Assembly: GCA_963714145.1 (NCBI GenBank)
Contig: OY970235.1
Coordinates: 3,348,001-3,412,000 of the forward strand
Source: JBBWZH01 sp035544115
GTDB lineage: Bacteria > Actinomycetota > Actinomycetes > Mycobacteriales > CADCTP01
Length of the DNA stretch: 64,000 nucleotides
Direction of reading: 5' to 3'
Position numbers and translations under genes: made by a program. Positions 22,462 through 31,157 of this stretch are shown here, in pieces. Below the pieces are notes generated by a model. It was not told the origin of the DNA. It saw only the letters and a program-made list of their open reading frames with translations, and searched no databases. Position 1 is the first letter of the stretch. Each line of letters begins with the position of its first letter.

Positions 22462-24063
22462 ATGCCCGCGAAACACTGGCCGGTGGCTCGCCAGCTCCTG
22501 GTGCTGCAGGTGTTGCTGCTGATCCTGGTGACGGCCGCCGCGGCGGTCAGCCTGTTCGGCTACACCCGCAGCCGTGAGGAGCAGGCGGCGCGGAACAAGG
22601 TGCTCAGCGTCGCCGTCGCGATCGGCGACAACCCGTTCGTGGCGCAGGCGGTGACCGGCGACGACCCGACCGCGGTGCTGCAGCCCTACGCCGATCGGGT
22701 CGAGGCCCAGGCCTCGGTCGACTTCGTGGTCGTCATGTCGCCGGCGCGGACCAGGTTCACCCACCCGGACCGGAGCCAGATCGGCCGGCCCTTCATCGGC
22801 AACATCGGCCGCGCCCTGGACGGGGAGCCGCTGACCGAGACCTACACCGGCACGCTCGGCCCGTCCGTCCGGACGGTGGCCCCGGTACAGGACGGGCAGG
22901 GCCGGGTCGTGGCCCTGGTGGCGGTCGGGGTCACCACCGGCGCCATCCGCGCCCAGCTGCTCCGCCAGTTGCCGTACCTGTTCGGCGGGCTGGCGCTGCT
23001 GCTGGCCATCGCCGTGGCCGGCGCGCTGCTGGTGGCGCGGCGGCTGCGGCGCCAGACCCGCGGCCTGGACTCCCATTCGATCAGCCAGATGTACGCCTCC
23101 AACCAGGCCGTGCTGCACTCCATCCGGGAGGGCCTGCTGGTGATCGGATCCGACCAGCGGGTCGGCATGATCAACGATGAGGCACTCCGGCTGCTCGGGC
23201 TGCCCGCCGACACCGTCGGCGCGCGGGTCGGCGACCTGCCGGTGGCCGACTCGATCAAGGCAACGCTCCTCGGTGCCCGGATCACGGTGGACGAGCTGCA
23301 CCTCACCGGCGAGCGGGTGCTCGTGCTCAGCCAGTCCCCCACCGAATGGCAGGGCCGGGCCTACGGCACCGTGGTCACACTGCGCGACCGGACCGAGCTG
23401 GAAGCCCTCACCGGCGAGCTCAGCACCACGAAGGCCTTCGCCGAGGCCCTCCGCTCCCAGGCCCACGAGGCCGCGAATCGACTGCACACGATGGTGGTCC
23501 TGGTCGAAACCGACCGCGGCGCCGACGCGGTCGCCTACGCGACGGCCGAGCTGGAGCTGTACCAACGGCTCACCGACCAGGTCCTGGCCGCGGTCGAGGA
23601 ACCGGTGCTCGTCGCGTTGCTGCTGGGCAAGGCGGCGCAGGCGAGCGAGCGCGGCATCGAACTGACGGTGGCCGAGGACAGCCGTGCCCCGGCCGGGTTG
23701 CTGCCCGGCTCGGAGCTGGTGACCGTGGTCGGGAACCTGGTGGACAACGCCATCGATGCCAGCGCCGAGGCGCCGGCGCCGCGCCGGGTCACCGTCACCG
23801 TGCGGGCCGACGAGCAGGACCTGCTGATCCAGGTGGAGGACACCGGCCCGGGGCTGCCCCCCGAGCTGCGCGAGGCCGCCTTCACCCGCGGCTGGTCGAC
23901 CAAGATCGCCACCACCACCGCCGGACGCGGCCTGGGGCTGGCTCTGGTCAACCAGGTCGTGACCCGCCGCCACGGGTCCCTCCAGGTCGACACACCGGCC
24001 GGCGGCGGGACCCGATTCACCGTCCGGCTACCGGCCCGCTGCCTCGCCGAGGCGGCACCGTGA
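22462..24063 (+). CDS. Sensor histidine kinase, CitA/DcuS (DctB-like) family
   Basis: 533 residues. TM1 at about 11-33, an extracytoplasmic PAS-like sensor domain (about 35-170) with 'QASVDFVVVMSPARTRFTHP', TM2 at about 172-193, a cytoplasmic PAS domain (about 205-315), then the kinase core. The phosphoacceptor is H335 in 'SQAHEAANRLH', the CitA/DcuS type. The N box is 'VGNLVDNAIDAS', and the G boxes are 'DTGPGLP' and 'GRGLGLALV'. It should sense an external carboxylate and phosphorylate the regulator encoded by the next gene, with which it overlaps by GTGA. The neighbouring dctA is the natural target. Confidence 0.92.
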   Translation: MPAKHWPVARQLLVLQVLLLILVTAAAAVSLFGYTRSREEQAARNKVLSVAVAIGDNPFVAQAVTGDDPTAVLQPYADRVEAQASVDFVVVMSPARTRFTHPDRSQIGRPFIGNIGRALDGEPLTETYTGTLGPSVRTVAPVQDGQGRVVALVAVGVTTGAIRAQLLRQLPYLFGGLALLLAIAVAGALLVARRLRRQTRGLDSHSISQMYASNQAVLHSIREGLLVIGSDQRVGMINDEALRLLGLPADTVGARVGDLPVADSIKATLLGARITVDELHLTGERVLVLSQSPTEWQGRAYGTVVTLRDRTELEALTGELSTTKAFAEALRSQAHEAANRLHTMVVLVETDRGADAVAYATAELELYQRLTDQVLAAVEEPVLVALLLGKAAQASERGIELTVAEDSRAPAGLLPGSELVTVVGNLVDNAIDASAEAPAPRRVTVTVRADEQDLLIQVEDTGPGLPPELREAAFTRGWSTKIATTTAGRGLGLALVNQVVTRRHGSLQVDTPAGGGTRFTVRLPARCLAEAAP

Positions 24064-24797
24064 CCGGGGGCATCTCGGTGCTGGTCGTCGACGACGAGCC
24101 GCTGATCGCCGAGGCGCACGGCCGCTACGTCGAGCGGGTGAGCGGCTTCCGGCTGGCCGGGGTCGCCCACAGCGGCCACGACGCGCTGCGTTCGATGCGG
24201 GCCGCCCCGGCCGACCTGATCCTGCTCGACCTCAACCTGCCGGACATACATGGCCTGGAGCTGTGCCGGATGCTGCGCGCGGCCCGGGTCGAGGTGGACG
24301 TCATCGCCGTCACCTCGACCCGCGATCTGTCCGCGGTCCGCTCGGCCGTCGCGCTCGGCATCGTGCACTACCTGCTGAAGCCCTTCACCTTTCACTCGCT
24401 GCGGGACCGGCTGGACCACTACCGGCTCTACCGGGGGCAGCTGATCAAGGCTGAGCTGGCGGCCGGGCAGTCGGAGATCGACCGTGCCTTCGCCTCGCTC
24501 CGGGTCACCGCCGCGGGTTCGCTGCCGCCCGGGCTGAGCGACGAGACGCTGGAGACCGTCGCGCAGGCCCTGCTGCCAGGCGCGGCCCTGTCGGCTACCG
24601 AGATCGCCGCGAGCTGTTCGGTGTCGAGGGTGACCGCCCGCCGCTACCTCGAATATCTCACCAGCGTGGGCGCCGTCGCGCGGCGGCAGCGGCACGGTGG
24701 TGCCGGACGGCCCGAGGTCGAATACACCTGGGCCCGCCCGTCACCCAGCCCGGCCGCCGCGGATTCCCGCCCAGGGCCCGCGAGCGGGCCCGAGTGA
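24060..24797 (+). CDS. Response regulator, CitB/DcuR type
   Basis: 245 residues from GTG 24060, which overlaps the kinase stop codon (GTGA), so the pair is translationally coupled. The receiver domain has 'VDDEPLIAEAHGRYV', the phospho-accepting Asp 57 in 'ILLDLNLPDIHG' and the conserved Lys in 'YLLKPF'. The C-terminal DNA-binding part ('LSATEIAASCSVSRVTARRY') is the winged-helix/HTH of the CitB family rather than LuxR or OmpR type. It probably activates dctA across the divergent intergenic region (22324-22461). The C-terminus ends in a proline/serine-rich tail. Confidence 0.92.
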   Translation: MTGGISVLVVDDEPLIAEAHGRYVERVSGFRLAGVAHSGHDALRSMRAAPADLILLDLNLPDIHGLELCRMLRAARVEVDVIAVTSTRDLSAVRSAVALGIVHYLLKPFTFHSLRDRLDHYRLYRGQLIKAELAAGQSEIDRAFASLRVTAAGSLPPGLSDETLETVAQALLPGAALSATEIAASCSVSRVTARRYLEYLTSVGAVARRQRHGGAGRPEVEYTWARPSPSPAAADSRPGPASGPE

Positions 24798-24836
24798 CCC
24801 GTCCAATGCTTCAGCAGCGGCTGTACCGTTCAGTGA

Positions 24837-24914
24837 ATGCTGACCGGTGAGGTGAGGCTGACCGCTGAGGTGGGGCTGACCGCGTTGCACCGGCTCGGCT
24901 GCGCGCTCGGATGA
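24837..24914 (+). pseudogene. ArsR/CmtR-like regulator remnant (first 25 codons only)
   Basis: ATG 24837 opens 25 codons ('MLTGEVRLTAEVGLT...HRLG') and ends at TGA 24912-24914. The N-terminus resembles actinobacterial CmtR-type ArsR metal sensors, which begin 'MLT.E' and reach 'LGRALADPTR' at this point. Here the frame stops exactly where the winged helix should begin. A short in-frame duplication (GAGGTG..GCTGACC twice) is visible. Its stop overlaps the ATG of the CDF gene (ATGA), so the stub could still act as a coupled leader. The family link rests on short similarity only. Confidence 0.45.
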
Positions 24915-25603
24915 GCGGCACCGCGGCACCGGCCGTGGTCCAGCCGGCCGGCCAGGGCCGCGCCGCCCTGCAGCGGCGGGCCCGGCTGCTGGCCTGGGCC
25001 ACCATCGCCTACAACACCGCCGAGGGCGCCGTCGCGGTGCTCGCCGGCGTGGCCGCCGGGTCGGTGGCGCTGGTCTCCTTCGGCCTGGACAGCGCGGTGG
25101 AGGTGCTGTCCGCGGTCGCGGTCAGCTGGCAGTTCACCGGCAAGGTCGACCCACAACTGCGGGAACGGCGCACGCTGCGGCTCATCGCCGTGTCGTTCAT
25201 CGCCCTCGCCGCCTACGTGACCGCCGACGCCACCCGCGCCCTGCTCGGCGGCACCCACCCGGCGCCCAGCCCGGTCGGGATCGCCCTCGCGGCCGCCTCC
25301 CTCATCGTCATGCCGGTACTCACCACGGCCAAGCGGCGCGTCGGGCGCGGCCTGGGCTCGGCCACCGTCACCGCCGACGCCACCCAGACCCTGCTCTGCG
25401 CCTACCTGTCCGCGGTGCTGCTGGCCGGGCTGCTGCTCAACGGCCTACTCGGCTGGAGCTGGGCAGACCCCGCCGCCGGGCTGGTCATCGCCGCCGTCGC
25501 CGTCCGGGAAGGCGTCCTAGCCTGGCGCGGGGACGCCTGCTGCCCGCCCACCGGCACGCCCACCTGCTCGGACCACTGCTGCACTCCTCGCGCCGAGCCG
25601 TAG
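24911..25603 (+). CDS. Cation diffusion facilitator-type transporter with Cys-rich tail
   Basis: 230 residues with five or six hydrophobic segments. 'TIAYNTAEGAVAVLAGVAAG' and 'LVSFGLDSAVEVLSAVAVSW' form the TM1-TM2 region, with the acidic FGLDS..E metal site of this actinobacterial CDF group; 'ATVTADATQTLLCAY' provides a second HD-like/DA site. The C-terminus ends 'CCPPTGTPTCSDHCCTP', a metal-binding tail. It should export a soft or borderline divalent metal (Zn, Cd, Co or similar). Relatives are usually paired with an ArsR/CmtR sensor; here only a stub of that gene remains, and the start overlaps its stop (ATGA). Confidence 0.84.
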   Translation: MSGTAAPAVVQPAGQGRAALQRRARLLAWATIAYNTAEGAVAVLAGVAAGSVALVSFGLDSAVEVLSAVAVSWQFTGKVDPQLRERRTLRLIAVSFIALAAYVTADATRALLGGTHPAPSPVGIALAAASLIVMPVLTTAKRRVGRGLGSATVTADATQTLLCAYLSAVLLAGLLLNGLLGWSWADPAAGLVIAAVAVREGVLAWRGDACCPPTGTPTCSDHCCTPRAEP

Positions 25604-25683
25604 CGCGGCCGACTCGCGGGTCGACGGCCGACTCCCGCTCCGGTCCCGTCCGGCTACCGCCGAGCGGCGCCTAGGCTGTGGGC

Positions 25684-26703
25684 GTGCCCGCTGGTCCCCC
25701 GCTGCTGCTCGCTGTCGATGGCAACAGCCTGCTGCACCGGGCCTACCACGCCGCCGCGACGGGCGAGCACGTCGACGCGGACGGGCGGCCGGTATGGGCG
25801 GTCCGGGGGCTGATCGGCCATGTCGCCCGCGCGGCGGCGCAGCTGCGCCCGGACGCCGTGCTGATCGGTTTCGACTGCGTGGACAGCTCGGCGCGGAAAG
25901 CGGACTTCCCCGGCTACAAGGCACACCGGCCGCCGAAGCCGGCGGATCTGGTCGAGCAGCTGGCCACCGCGCCGGAGATCCTGCGCGCGGCGGCGTTGCC
26001 GGTCGTCGTACCGCCGGCGTACGAGGCCGACGACGTACTGGCCAGCGCCACCGCCGCGGCCCGGGCCGCCGGCTGGCGCTGCACCGCGGTCACCAGCGAC
26101 CGGGACGCGTTCGCGCTGATCGACGACACCACCTCGGTGCTGCGGATCCGCAACGGCGGCATGGACAACGCCAGCCTCGTCGCCGCCGCCTCGATGCCGG
26201 ACGTGTGCGGCGTCGAGGCCTGGCAGTACGCCGACCTGGCCGCGCTGCGCGGCGACCCGTCCGACAACCTGCCCGGCGTCCGCGGCTTCGGCACCACCAC
26301 GGCGGTGCGGCTGCTGGCCGCGTTCGGCAGCATCGACGCCGCGCTGGCCGCCGTCGCCGCCGGCCGGGCCGAGGAGCTGCGCGCCGCCGTCGGCGACCGG
26401 GCCGCCGACCACTTCGCGGCCGCGGCCACCCGCGAGACGCTCGACCGCAACCGGCGGCTGATGCGGATGCGCACCGACCTGCCGCTGCCCACGCTGGACT
26501 CGGTCCGGCTGCCCATCGACTACGGCATCATGCGCCGGGCGCTGGTCGGCCGGGGAATCATCCTGGGCCCATCGCTGTGGGCACTCACCGGCCGCGACCC
26601 GCTCCCCCTGGACGAGCTGATCCCGGCCGTCCGGCACCGCCCGCGCGCCCGTACCGCCGCGTCCCGCCGCGCCCCGGTCGAGGGCCAGCTAGCACTGTTC
26701 TGA
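25684..26703 (+). CDS. 5'-3' exonuclease (FEN/PolA N-terminal-like) with clamp-binding tail
   Basis: About 339 residues. The fold of the PolA-type 5' nuclease is clear: 'LLAVDGNSLLHRAYHA' (first metal Asp), 'GFDCVDSSARKADFPGYKAH' (helical arch), 'YEADDVLASATAAARAAG', 'TSDRDAFALID', and the helix-hairpin-helix 'LRGDPSDNLPGVRGFGTTTA'. It lacks polymerase and proofreading domains. The last residues, 'EGQLALF', match the QLxLF beta-sliding-clamp binding motif, implying tethering to the replisome during Okazaki flap or repair processing. GTG 25684 is chosen; GTG 25678 is equally possible. It is convergent with the next operon. Confidence 0.9.
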   Translation: MPAGPPLLLAVDGNSLLHRAYHAAATGEHVDADGRPVWAVRGLIGHVARAAAQLRPDAVLIGFDCVDSSARKADFPGYKAHRPPKPADLVEQLATAPEILRAAALPVVVPPAYEADDVLASATAAARAAGWRCTAVTSDRDAFALIDDTTSVLRIRNGGMDNASLVAAASMPDVCGVEAWQYADLAALRGDPSDNLPGVRGFGTTTAVRLLAAFGSIDAALAAVAAGRAEELRAAVGDRAADHFAAAATRETLDRNRRLMRMRTDLPLPTLDSVRLPIDYGIMRRALVGRGIILGPSLWALTGRDPLPLDELIPAVRHRPRARTAASRRAPVEGQLALF

Positions 26704-26777
26704 CCGCGAAGACGCGGCCGCCGGCGGATCGGGACCGTGACGCCGCGCGGGTTCCCGCCGGCGGTGCGGGATCGGCG

Positions 26778-27383
26778 CTACAGCCAGCCGGCCTCCTGCG
26801 CCTTGCGGATCGCGTCGATGCGGTTGCGGGCGTCGAGCTTGGCCAGCGCGTTCGACAGGTAGTTGCGGACGGTGGCCGGCGAGAGGAACAGCGTCGCGGC
26901 GATCGCCTCGGTGGGTGCGCCGGTGGCCGCGGTGCGCAGTACGTCGGTCTCCCGCGGGGTGAGCGGGCTGACGCCGGTGTCGAGCGCGGCCGCGACGAGT
27001 TCCGGGTCGATCACCCGCTGCCCGGCGGCCACCTGGCGGATCGCCTGGTTGAGGTCGGCCGACGGCGCGTCCTTGCGCAGGAAGCCGCGCACGTGTAGCT
27101 GCAGCGCCCGGAGCACGTGGGTCGGCTGGCTCAGCCCGGTGAGGATGAGGCAGCGGCAGCGCGGGGCTTCGAGGTGCAGCTGCGCGGCCGCGGCGAGCCC
27201 GTCCAGGCCGGGCAGGTCGATGTCGAGGACGGCGACGTCCGGGTGGTGCGCCCGGGCGGCCGGCACGATCTGGTCGCCGCGGTCGACGTCGGCCACCACC
27301 TGCATGTCCGGTTGCAGGTCGATGAGCGCCTTGATCGCCGCCCGGATGACGTGCTGGTCCTCCGCGATCAGCACGGTGATCAT
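26778..27383 (-). CDS. NarL/LuxR-type response regulator
   Basis: 201 residues from ATG 27383. The receiver domain has 'VLIAEDQHVIRAAIKALI', phospho-accepting Asp 54 in 'VLDIDLPGLDG', and the conserved Thr/Lys positions 'LILTGL' and 'FLRKDAP'. The output is a LuxR HTH, 'LTPRETDVLRTAATGAPTEA' then 'LFLSPATVRNYLSNALAKL'. The start overlaps the stop of the kinase gene (ATGA), so both are co-translated. The three-gene operon runs toward 26.8 kb. Targets are unknown; the divergent MFS exporter at 29596 is the obvious candidate. Confidence 0.93.
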   Translation of the reverse strand: MITVLIAEDQHVIRAAIKALIDLQPDMQVVADVDRGDQIVPAARAHHPDVAVLDIDLPGLDGLAAAAQLHLEAPRCRCLILTGLSQPTHVLRALQLHVRGFLRKDAPSADLNQAIRQVAAGQRVIDPELVAAALDTGVSPLTPRETDVLRTAATGAPTEAIAATLFLSPATVRNYLSNALAKLDARNRIDAIRKAQEAGWL

Positions 27384-28540
27384 CGCGGCTCCACTGGCAC
27401 GGCCACCTGCAGCCGGAACCCGTCGCGGCCGACCCGGTTGGCGGCCACCACCCCGTCCAGGGCGCGGGCGCGCTCGGCCAGCCCGGCCAGCCCGCCGAGC
27501 CGTCCGGACGGCCGCCCGGCGCCGTCGTTGACGACCTCGAGCAGCACGCCGGGCCCGCCCGGGCCGACGAGGATGCGGCAGGTGCCGGCCGCGCTGTGGC
27601 GCAGCAGGTTGGTGCTCGCCTCGCGCACCGCCCAGCCGAGCAGCCGATCCACGTCCGGCGGCAGCGGCGGTCGGTGGTCGCGCAGCTCGGTGAGCACGCC
27701 GGCCGACCGCAGCAGCGCCACCGCCCGGGCCGCCTCGTCGGCGAACGCGATCTCCTGCTCGTCGCGGGCCACGTCGTCGACGTCCCGCACGGCGCCGGCG
27801 GCGATGGTGGCGATTTCGCCGATCTCCCGCGCCGCCGCCTCGGGCTGTACCGGCCACAGCGCGCCGGCCAGATCCCCCTTGATCGAGATCGCGGAGAGCC
27901 GCTGCCCGAGCGTGTCGTGCAGGTCGCGGCCGGCCCGCCGCCGCTCGGCCCGGGAGGCGACGTCCGCGAGCTCGGCCCGCGACGCGGAGAGCTCGGTGGC
28001 CACCTGCACGACCCGGGTCGCGGCGAGCAGGCAGCCGCCGCCGAGGCAGTAGATGGTCAGGCTGTAGCCGAGGTAGTAGGCGAGGTAGGAGGGCGGCTCG
28101 AACCCGGCGATCAGGACGCCGATCCGGACGAGCGCGGCGACCACCGGCGCGGCGAACGCCACCAGCCGGGACCAGCCGGCGAAGACCATCCCGCCGGCCG
28201 CCGCCGGGAACCAGCAGGCCGGCAGCCAGCGCAGGTCCGTGTGGTGCACCGCCGGGGTGACCGCGAGCGCGAGCACCAGCGCCCACAGCGCGAAGCGCTC
28301 GGCGCCGGCGCGGCCGCTCGCGACGCGCAGGCTCAGCCCGAGCTGGGTCGCGCCGACGGCGAGGGCGAACGCCACGTCCAGGGTGCGGTGCGGGTCGGCC
28401 GGGTACACGCCGAGCCCGGTCCAGCAGACGGCGGTGAGGTAGCCGATCATCGGCAGGTGCACCAGGACGAGCGCCCGGCGGGCCCGCCGCGGCGTCGCCA
28501 GCGTGGCGATCGGGCTGCTCGCGACCAGGGTGGCGATCAC
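27380..28540 (-). CDS. Sensor histidine kinase, NarL-partner (HisKA_3) family
   Basis: 386 residues from GTG 28540. Six hydrophobic segments occupy about 20-180 with almost no extracytoplasmic loop, suggesting sensing in or at the membrane. The dimerisation/phosphotransfer helix reads 'RAGRDLHDTLGQRLSAI' with H208, the HisKA_3 signature. The ATPase part has the N box 'WAVREASTNLLRHS' and 'GGLAGLAERARALDG'. It overlaps the regulator gene downstream (ATGA) and the kinase-like gene upstream (stop/start overlap), so all three are one operon. DesK-like architecture is the closest comparison. Confidence 0.92.
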   Translation of the reverse strand: MIATLVASSPIATLATPRRARRALVLVHLPMIGYLTAVCWTGLGVYPADPHRTLDVAFALAVGATQLGLSLRVASGRAGAERFALWALVLALAVTPAVHHTDLRWLPACWFPAAAGGMVFAGWSRLVAFAAPVVAALVRIGVLIAGFEPPSYLAYYLGYSLTIYCLGGGCLLAATRVVQVATELSASRAELADVASRAERRRAGRDLHDTLGQRLSAISIKGDLAGALWPVQPEAAAREIGEIATIAAGAVRDVDDVARDEQEIAFADEAARAVALLRSAGVLTELRDHRPPLPPDVDRLLGWAVREASTNLLRHSAAGTCRILVGPGGPGVLLEVVNDGAGRPSGRLGGLAGLAERARALDGVVAANRVGRDGFRLQVAVPVEPR

Positions 28541-29415
28541 CTGCGCGCCTCCTCGTCGGCCGGGGCCGGCAGCATGAGCGTGCCGTGCTGGCGGGCGGCC
28601 CGGACCATCTCGGCGTCGATGCCGGCACCGCTGAGCAGCGCGGCCGCCGCTTCGAGTTCCGGCCGGGCCGCCACCCGCTGGTAGGCGTCCACCAGCCGGG
28701 TGACGTCGGTGAGCGCGGCGCGTGAGGCGCCGACCAGTTCGGCCACGACGTCGGCCGTGGCCGGGTCGCGCCGGCGGGCCAGCGCGTCGGCGCGCGCGCT
28801 CACCGCGGCGAGGTGGGTGAGTTGCTGGCCGAGCGTCGCGCGGAGGTCCTCCTGCAGGGCGGCCCGCTCCGCGCGCACCGCGGCGGCCGACAGCGCCGCG
28901 CGTACCCCGCTGAGCCGGCGCGACGCGGCCACCAGCCAGACCACGGCGAACAGCGACGTCGCCCGGAACAGCAGCGACAGCGTCAGGTAGGGCCCGCTGT
29001 AGACGCCGTCCGCGATCGGCGGCGACCAGTCGTAGAGCAGCGGCCACAGCACGATGACCGCCGCGGCCGGGAGGGCGAAGCGGGTCGGCAGCGCGCACAG
29101 TGCCGAGACGGCGAGCGAGGCGAACATGAACACCCACTGCGCCCCGATCAGCCCCCAGGCCGCGACCATCACCGCGGCCATCAGCGCCAGCGTCGCCACC
29201 GCGGCGGGCGGGCGGCGCCCCTGCAACCCGTGGTAGACGTGCCGCAGGTGCAGCGGCAGGTAGGCGGCGGTGGCGCCGATGGCGACGGCGAGGTCAGCGC
29301 CGCGGCCGAGTACGGCGATGCGCCACAGCTCGACGGCCGGAACCAGCACGCTGAACGCGAGGACGGCCCGGCCGGCGTAGGCCAGCCAGTCCGCGCGCCC
29401 CGCCTGCCTGGTCAT
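28537..29415 (-). CDS. Histidine-kinase-like membrane protein lacking the phospho-histidine and ATPase domain
   Basis: 292 residues from ATG 29415. The six-helix membrane part resembles that of the following true kinase. The coiled helix after it reads 'QEDLRATLGQQLTHL', aligning with the kinase's 'GRDLHDTLGQRLSAI'; Arg 192 replaces the phospho-accepting His, and the protein ends about 100 residues later with no N or G boxes. It cannot autophosphorylate. It overlaps the kinase gene by 4 bases, so the two are produced together; a heterodimeric sensor or inhibitory partner is a fair inference, as is decay after duplication. Confidence 0.8.
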   Translation of the reverse strand: MTRQAGRADWLAYAGRAVLAFSVLVPAVELWRIAVLGRGADLAVAIGATAAYLPLHLRHVYHGLQGRRPPAAVATLALMAAVMVAAWGLIGAQWVFMFASLAVSALCALPTRFALPAAAVIVLWPLLYDWSPPIADGVYSGPYLTLSLLFRATSLFAVVWLVAASRRLSGVRAALSAAAVRAERAALQEDLRATLGQQLTHLAAVSARADALARRRDPATADVVAELVGASRAALTDVTRLVDAYQRVAARPELEAAAALLSGAGIDAEMVRAARQHGTLMLPAPADEEARR

Positions 29416-29595
29416 GGCCGGAACGATAGATCGCGGGCGCGCTCACCGCTGAAATCGATGATGTTCATCATCGACAGCCGGCGACATCGGCGTCTACGCA
29501 GCGTGGTCACGGGACCGAACGATCGGCAGGTGTCGAAAACCGCCCCTCCCGTTCGTAGTCCAGGCAGGACGACATCACACAACGAAGGAGCACCG

Positions 29596-31095
29596 ATGAC
29601 CGGCTCGCGCCCGCGCTGGCTCGCCCTGTACGTGCTGTGCACCGGAATGTTGATGATCGTCCTGGACATGACGGTGGTGAACGTGGCGCTGCCGTCGATC
29701 CAGGACGACCTCGGCTTCTCGCCGTCCGGGCTGGCGTGGGTGATCAACGCCTACCTGATCGCGTTCGGCGGGCTGCTGCTGCTGGCCGGCCGGCTCGGCG
29801 ACCTATTCGGCCAGCGCCGGATCTTCCTGACCGGCCTGGTCGCCTTCACCGCGGCGTCGGTGGCCTGCGGCGCAGCGGCCAACCCGACCGTCCTGGTCGT
29901 CGCCCGGTTCGCGCAGGGCGCCGGCGGCGCGCTCACCACGGCGGTCATCCTCGGCCTGATCGTGACGATGTTCCCGGAGCCGCGCGAGCAGGCGAAGGCG
30001 ATCGGCGTGTACGCATTCGTCGCCTCGGCCGGCGGCGCGGTGGGGCTGCTCGCCGGCGGCGCGCTCACCCAGTGGATGAACTGGCACTGGATCTTCTTCG
30101 TGAACGTGCCGATCGGGGCGGTCACGCTGGTCGCGGCGCTCCGGCTGCTGCCGGCCACCGCCGGTGCGGGCGTGCGCGCGGGCGCCGACGTGCTCGGCGC
30201 GGTGCTCATCACCTCCGCGCTGATGCTGGGCGTCTACACCATCGTCGTCCCCGCCGCCGAGGACGGCTGGACCGCGACCCGCACGCTGGTCTGCGGAGCC
30301 GCCGCGATCGCGCTGCTGGTGGGATTCGTGGCGCGCGAGGCCACCGCCGCGCTGCCGCTGATGCCGCTGCGCATCCTGCGCTCGCGCACCGTCGCCGGCG
30401 CGAACGTCGTGCAGAGCATCGGTGCGGGCGGCATGTTCGGCTCGTTCTTCCTCGGCTCGCTCTACCTGGAACACGTCCAGGGCTACAGCCCGATCGAGAT
30501 CGGGCTGGCGTTCCTGCCGGTCACCGTGCTCATGGGCATGCTGTCGGTGCGTTACAGCGAGCGGCTGGTCACCCGCTTCGGCGCCCAGCCGGTGCTGGTG
30601 ACCGGGCTCGTCCTCATCGGCGCGGCCCTGGCCGGGCTGGCCGTGGCACCGGTGCACGCGAACTACCTCACCGACGTGTTCCCCGCGGCCGTGCTGCTCG
30701 GCATCGGTGCCGGCCTCTGCTTCCCGCCGATGATGACGCTGGCGATGTCCGGCGTGGCGCCGAGCGACGCCGGCCTGGCCTCGGGTCTGGTCAACACCAC
30801 CGGCCAGGTGGGCGGCGCGATCGGCCTGGCCGTGCTGAGCACGGTGTCCACCGGACGGGCGGCCACGCTCCGGGCGGCCGGCCACGACCCGCTGGACTCG
30901 CTCACCGGCGGCTACCACACCGCGTTCTGGATCGCCGCCGCGATGATCGGCGCCGCGCTCGTCACCGCGCTGCTCACCCTCCGGGCGCCGCGCCGGGCCG
31001 TGGCCGCACCCGTCGAGGCGTCCGTGGAGATCGCCCGAGATGACCACCGCGACCAGGTCCCCGCGCTGGCAGCGTCCACCCGGCAACACTCCTGA
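29596..31095 (+). CDS. MFS drug exporter, DHA2 (EmrB/QacA) 14-helix family
   Basis: 499 residues from ATG 29596 with AAGGAG upstream. Fourteen hydrophobic helices. TM1 motif D1 'LDMTVVNVALPSIQDDLG', motif A 'GRLGDLFGQRRIFLTGL', and motif C-like 'GVYAFVASAGGAVGLLAGG' place it in the DHA2 proton-antiport family, with 'WHWIFFVNVPIG' as a further hallmark. It probably exports a hydrophobic drug or natural product. It is divergent from the NarL-type kinase/regulator operon (180 bp apart), which suggests that system controls it. Confidence 0.92.
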   Translation: MTGSRPRWLALYVLCTGMLMIVLDMTVVNVALPSIQDDLGFSPSGLAWVINAYLIAFGGLLLLAGRLGDLFGQRRIFLTGLVAFTAASVACGAAANPTVLVVARFAQGAGGALTTAVILGLIVTMFPEPREQAKAIGVYAFVASAGGAVGLLAGGALTQWMNWHWIFFVNVPIGAVTLVAALRLLPATAGAGVRAGADVLGAVLITSALMLGVYTIVVPAAEDGWTATRTLVCGAAAIALLVGFVAREATAALPLMPLRILRSRTVAGANVVQSIGAGGMFGSFFLGSLYLEHVQGYSPIEIGLAFLPVTVLMGMLSVRYSERLVTRFGAQPVLVTGLVLIGAALAGLAVAPVHANYLTDVFPAAVLLGIGAGLCFPPMMTLAMSGVAPSDAGLASGLVNTTGQVGGAIGLAVLSTVSTGRAATLRAAGHDPLDSLTGGYHTAFWIAAAMIGAALVTALLTLRAPRRAVAAPVEASVEIARDDHRDQVPALAASTRQHS

Positions 31096-31157
31096 GGGGC
31101 GCGGAATAAGCAAGGTGACCGCCTGGGGCCGGCCCGGACGCGGGCGGACGAGACACG

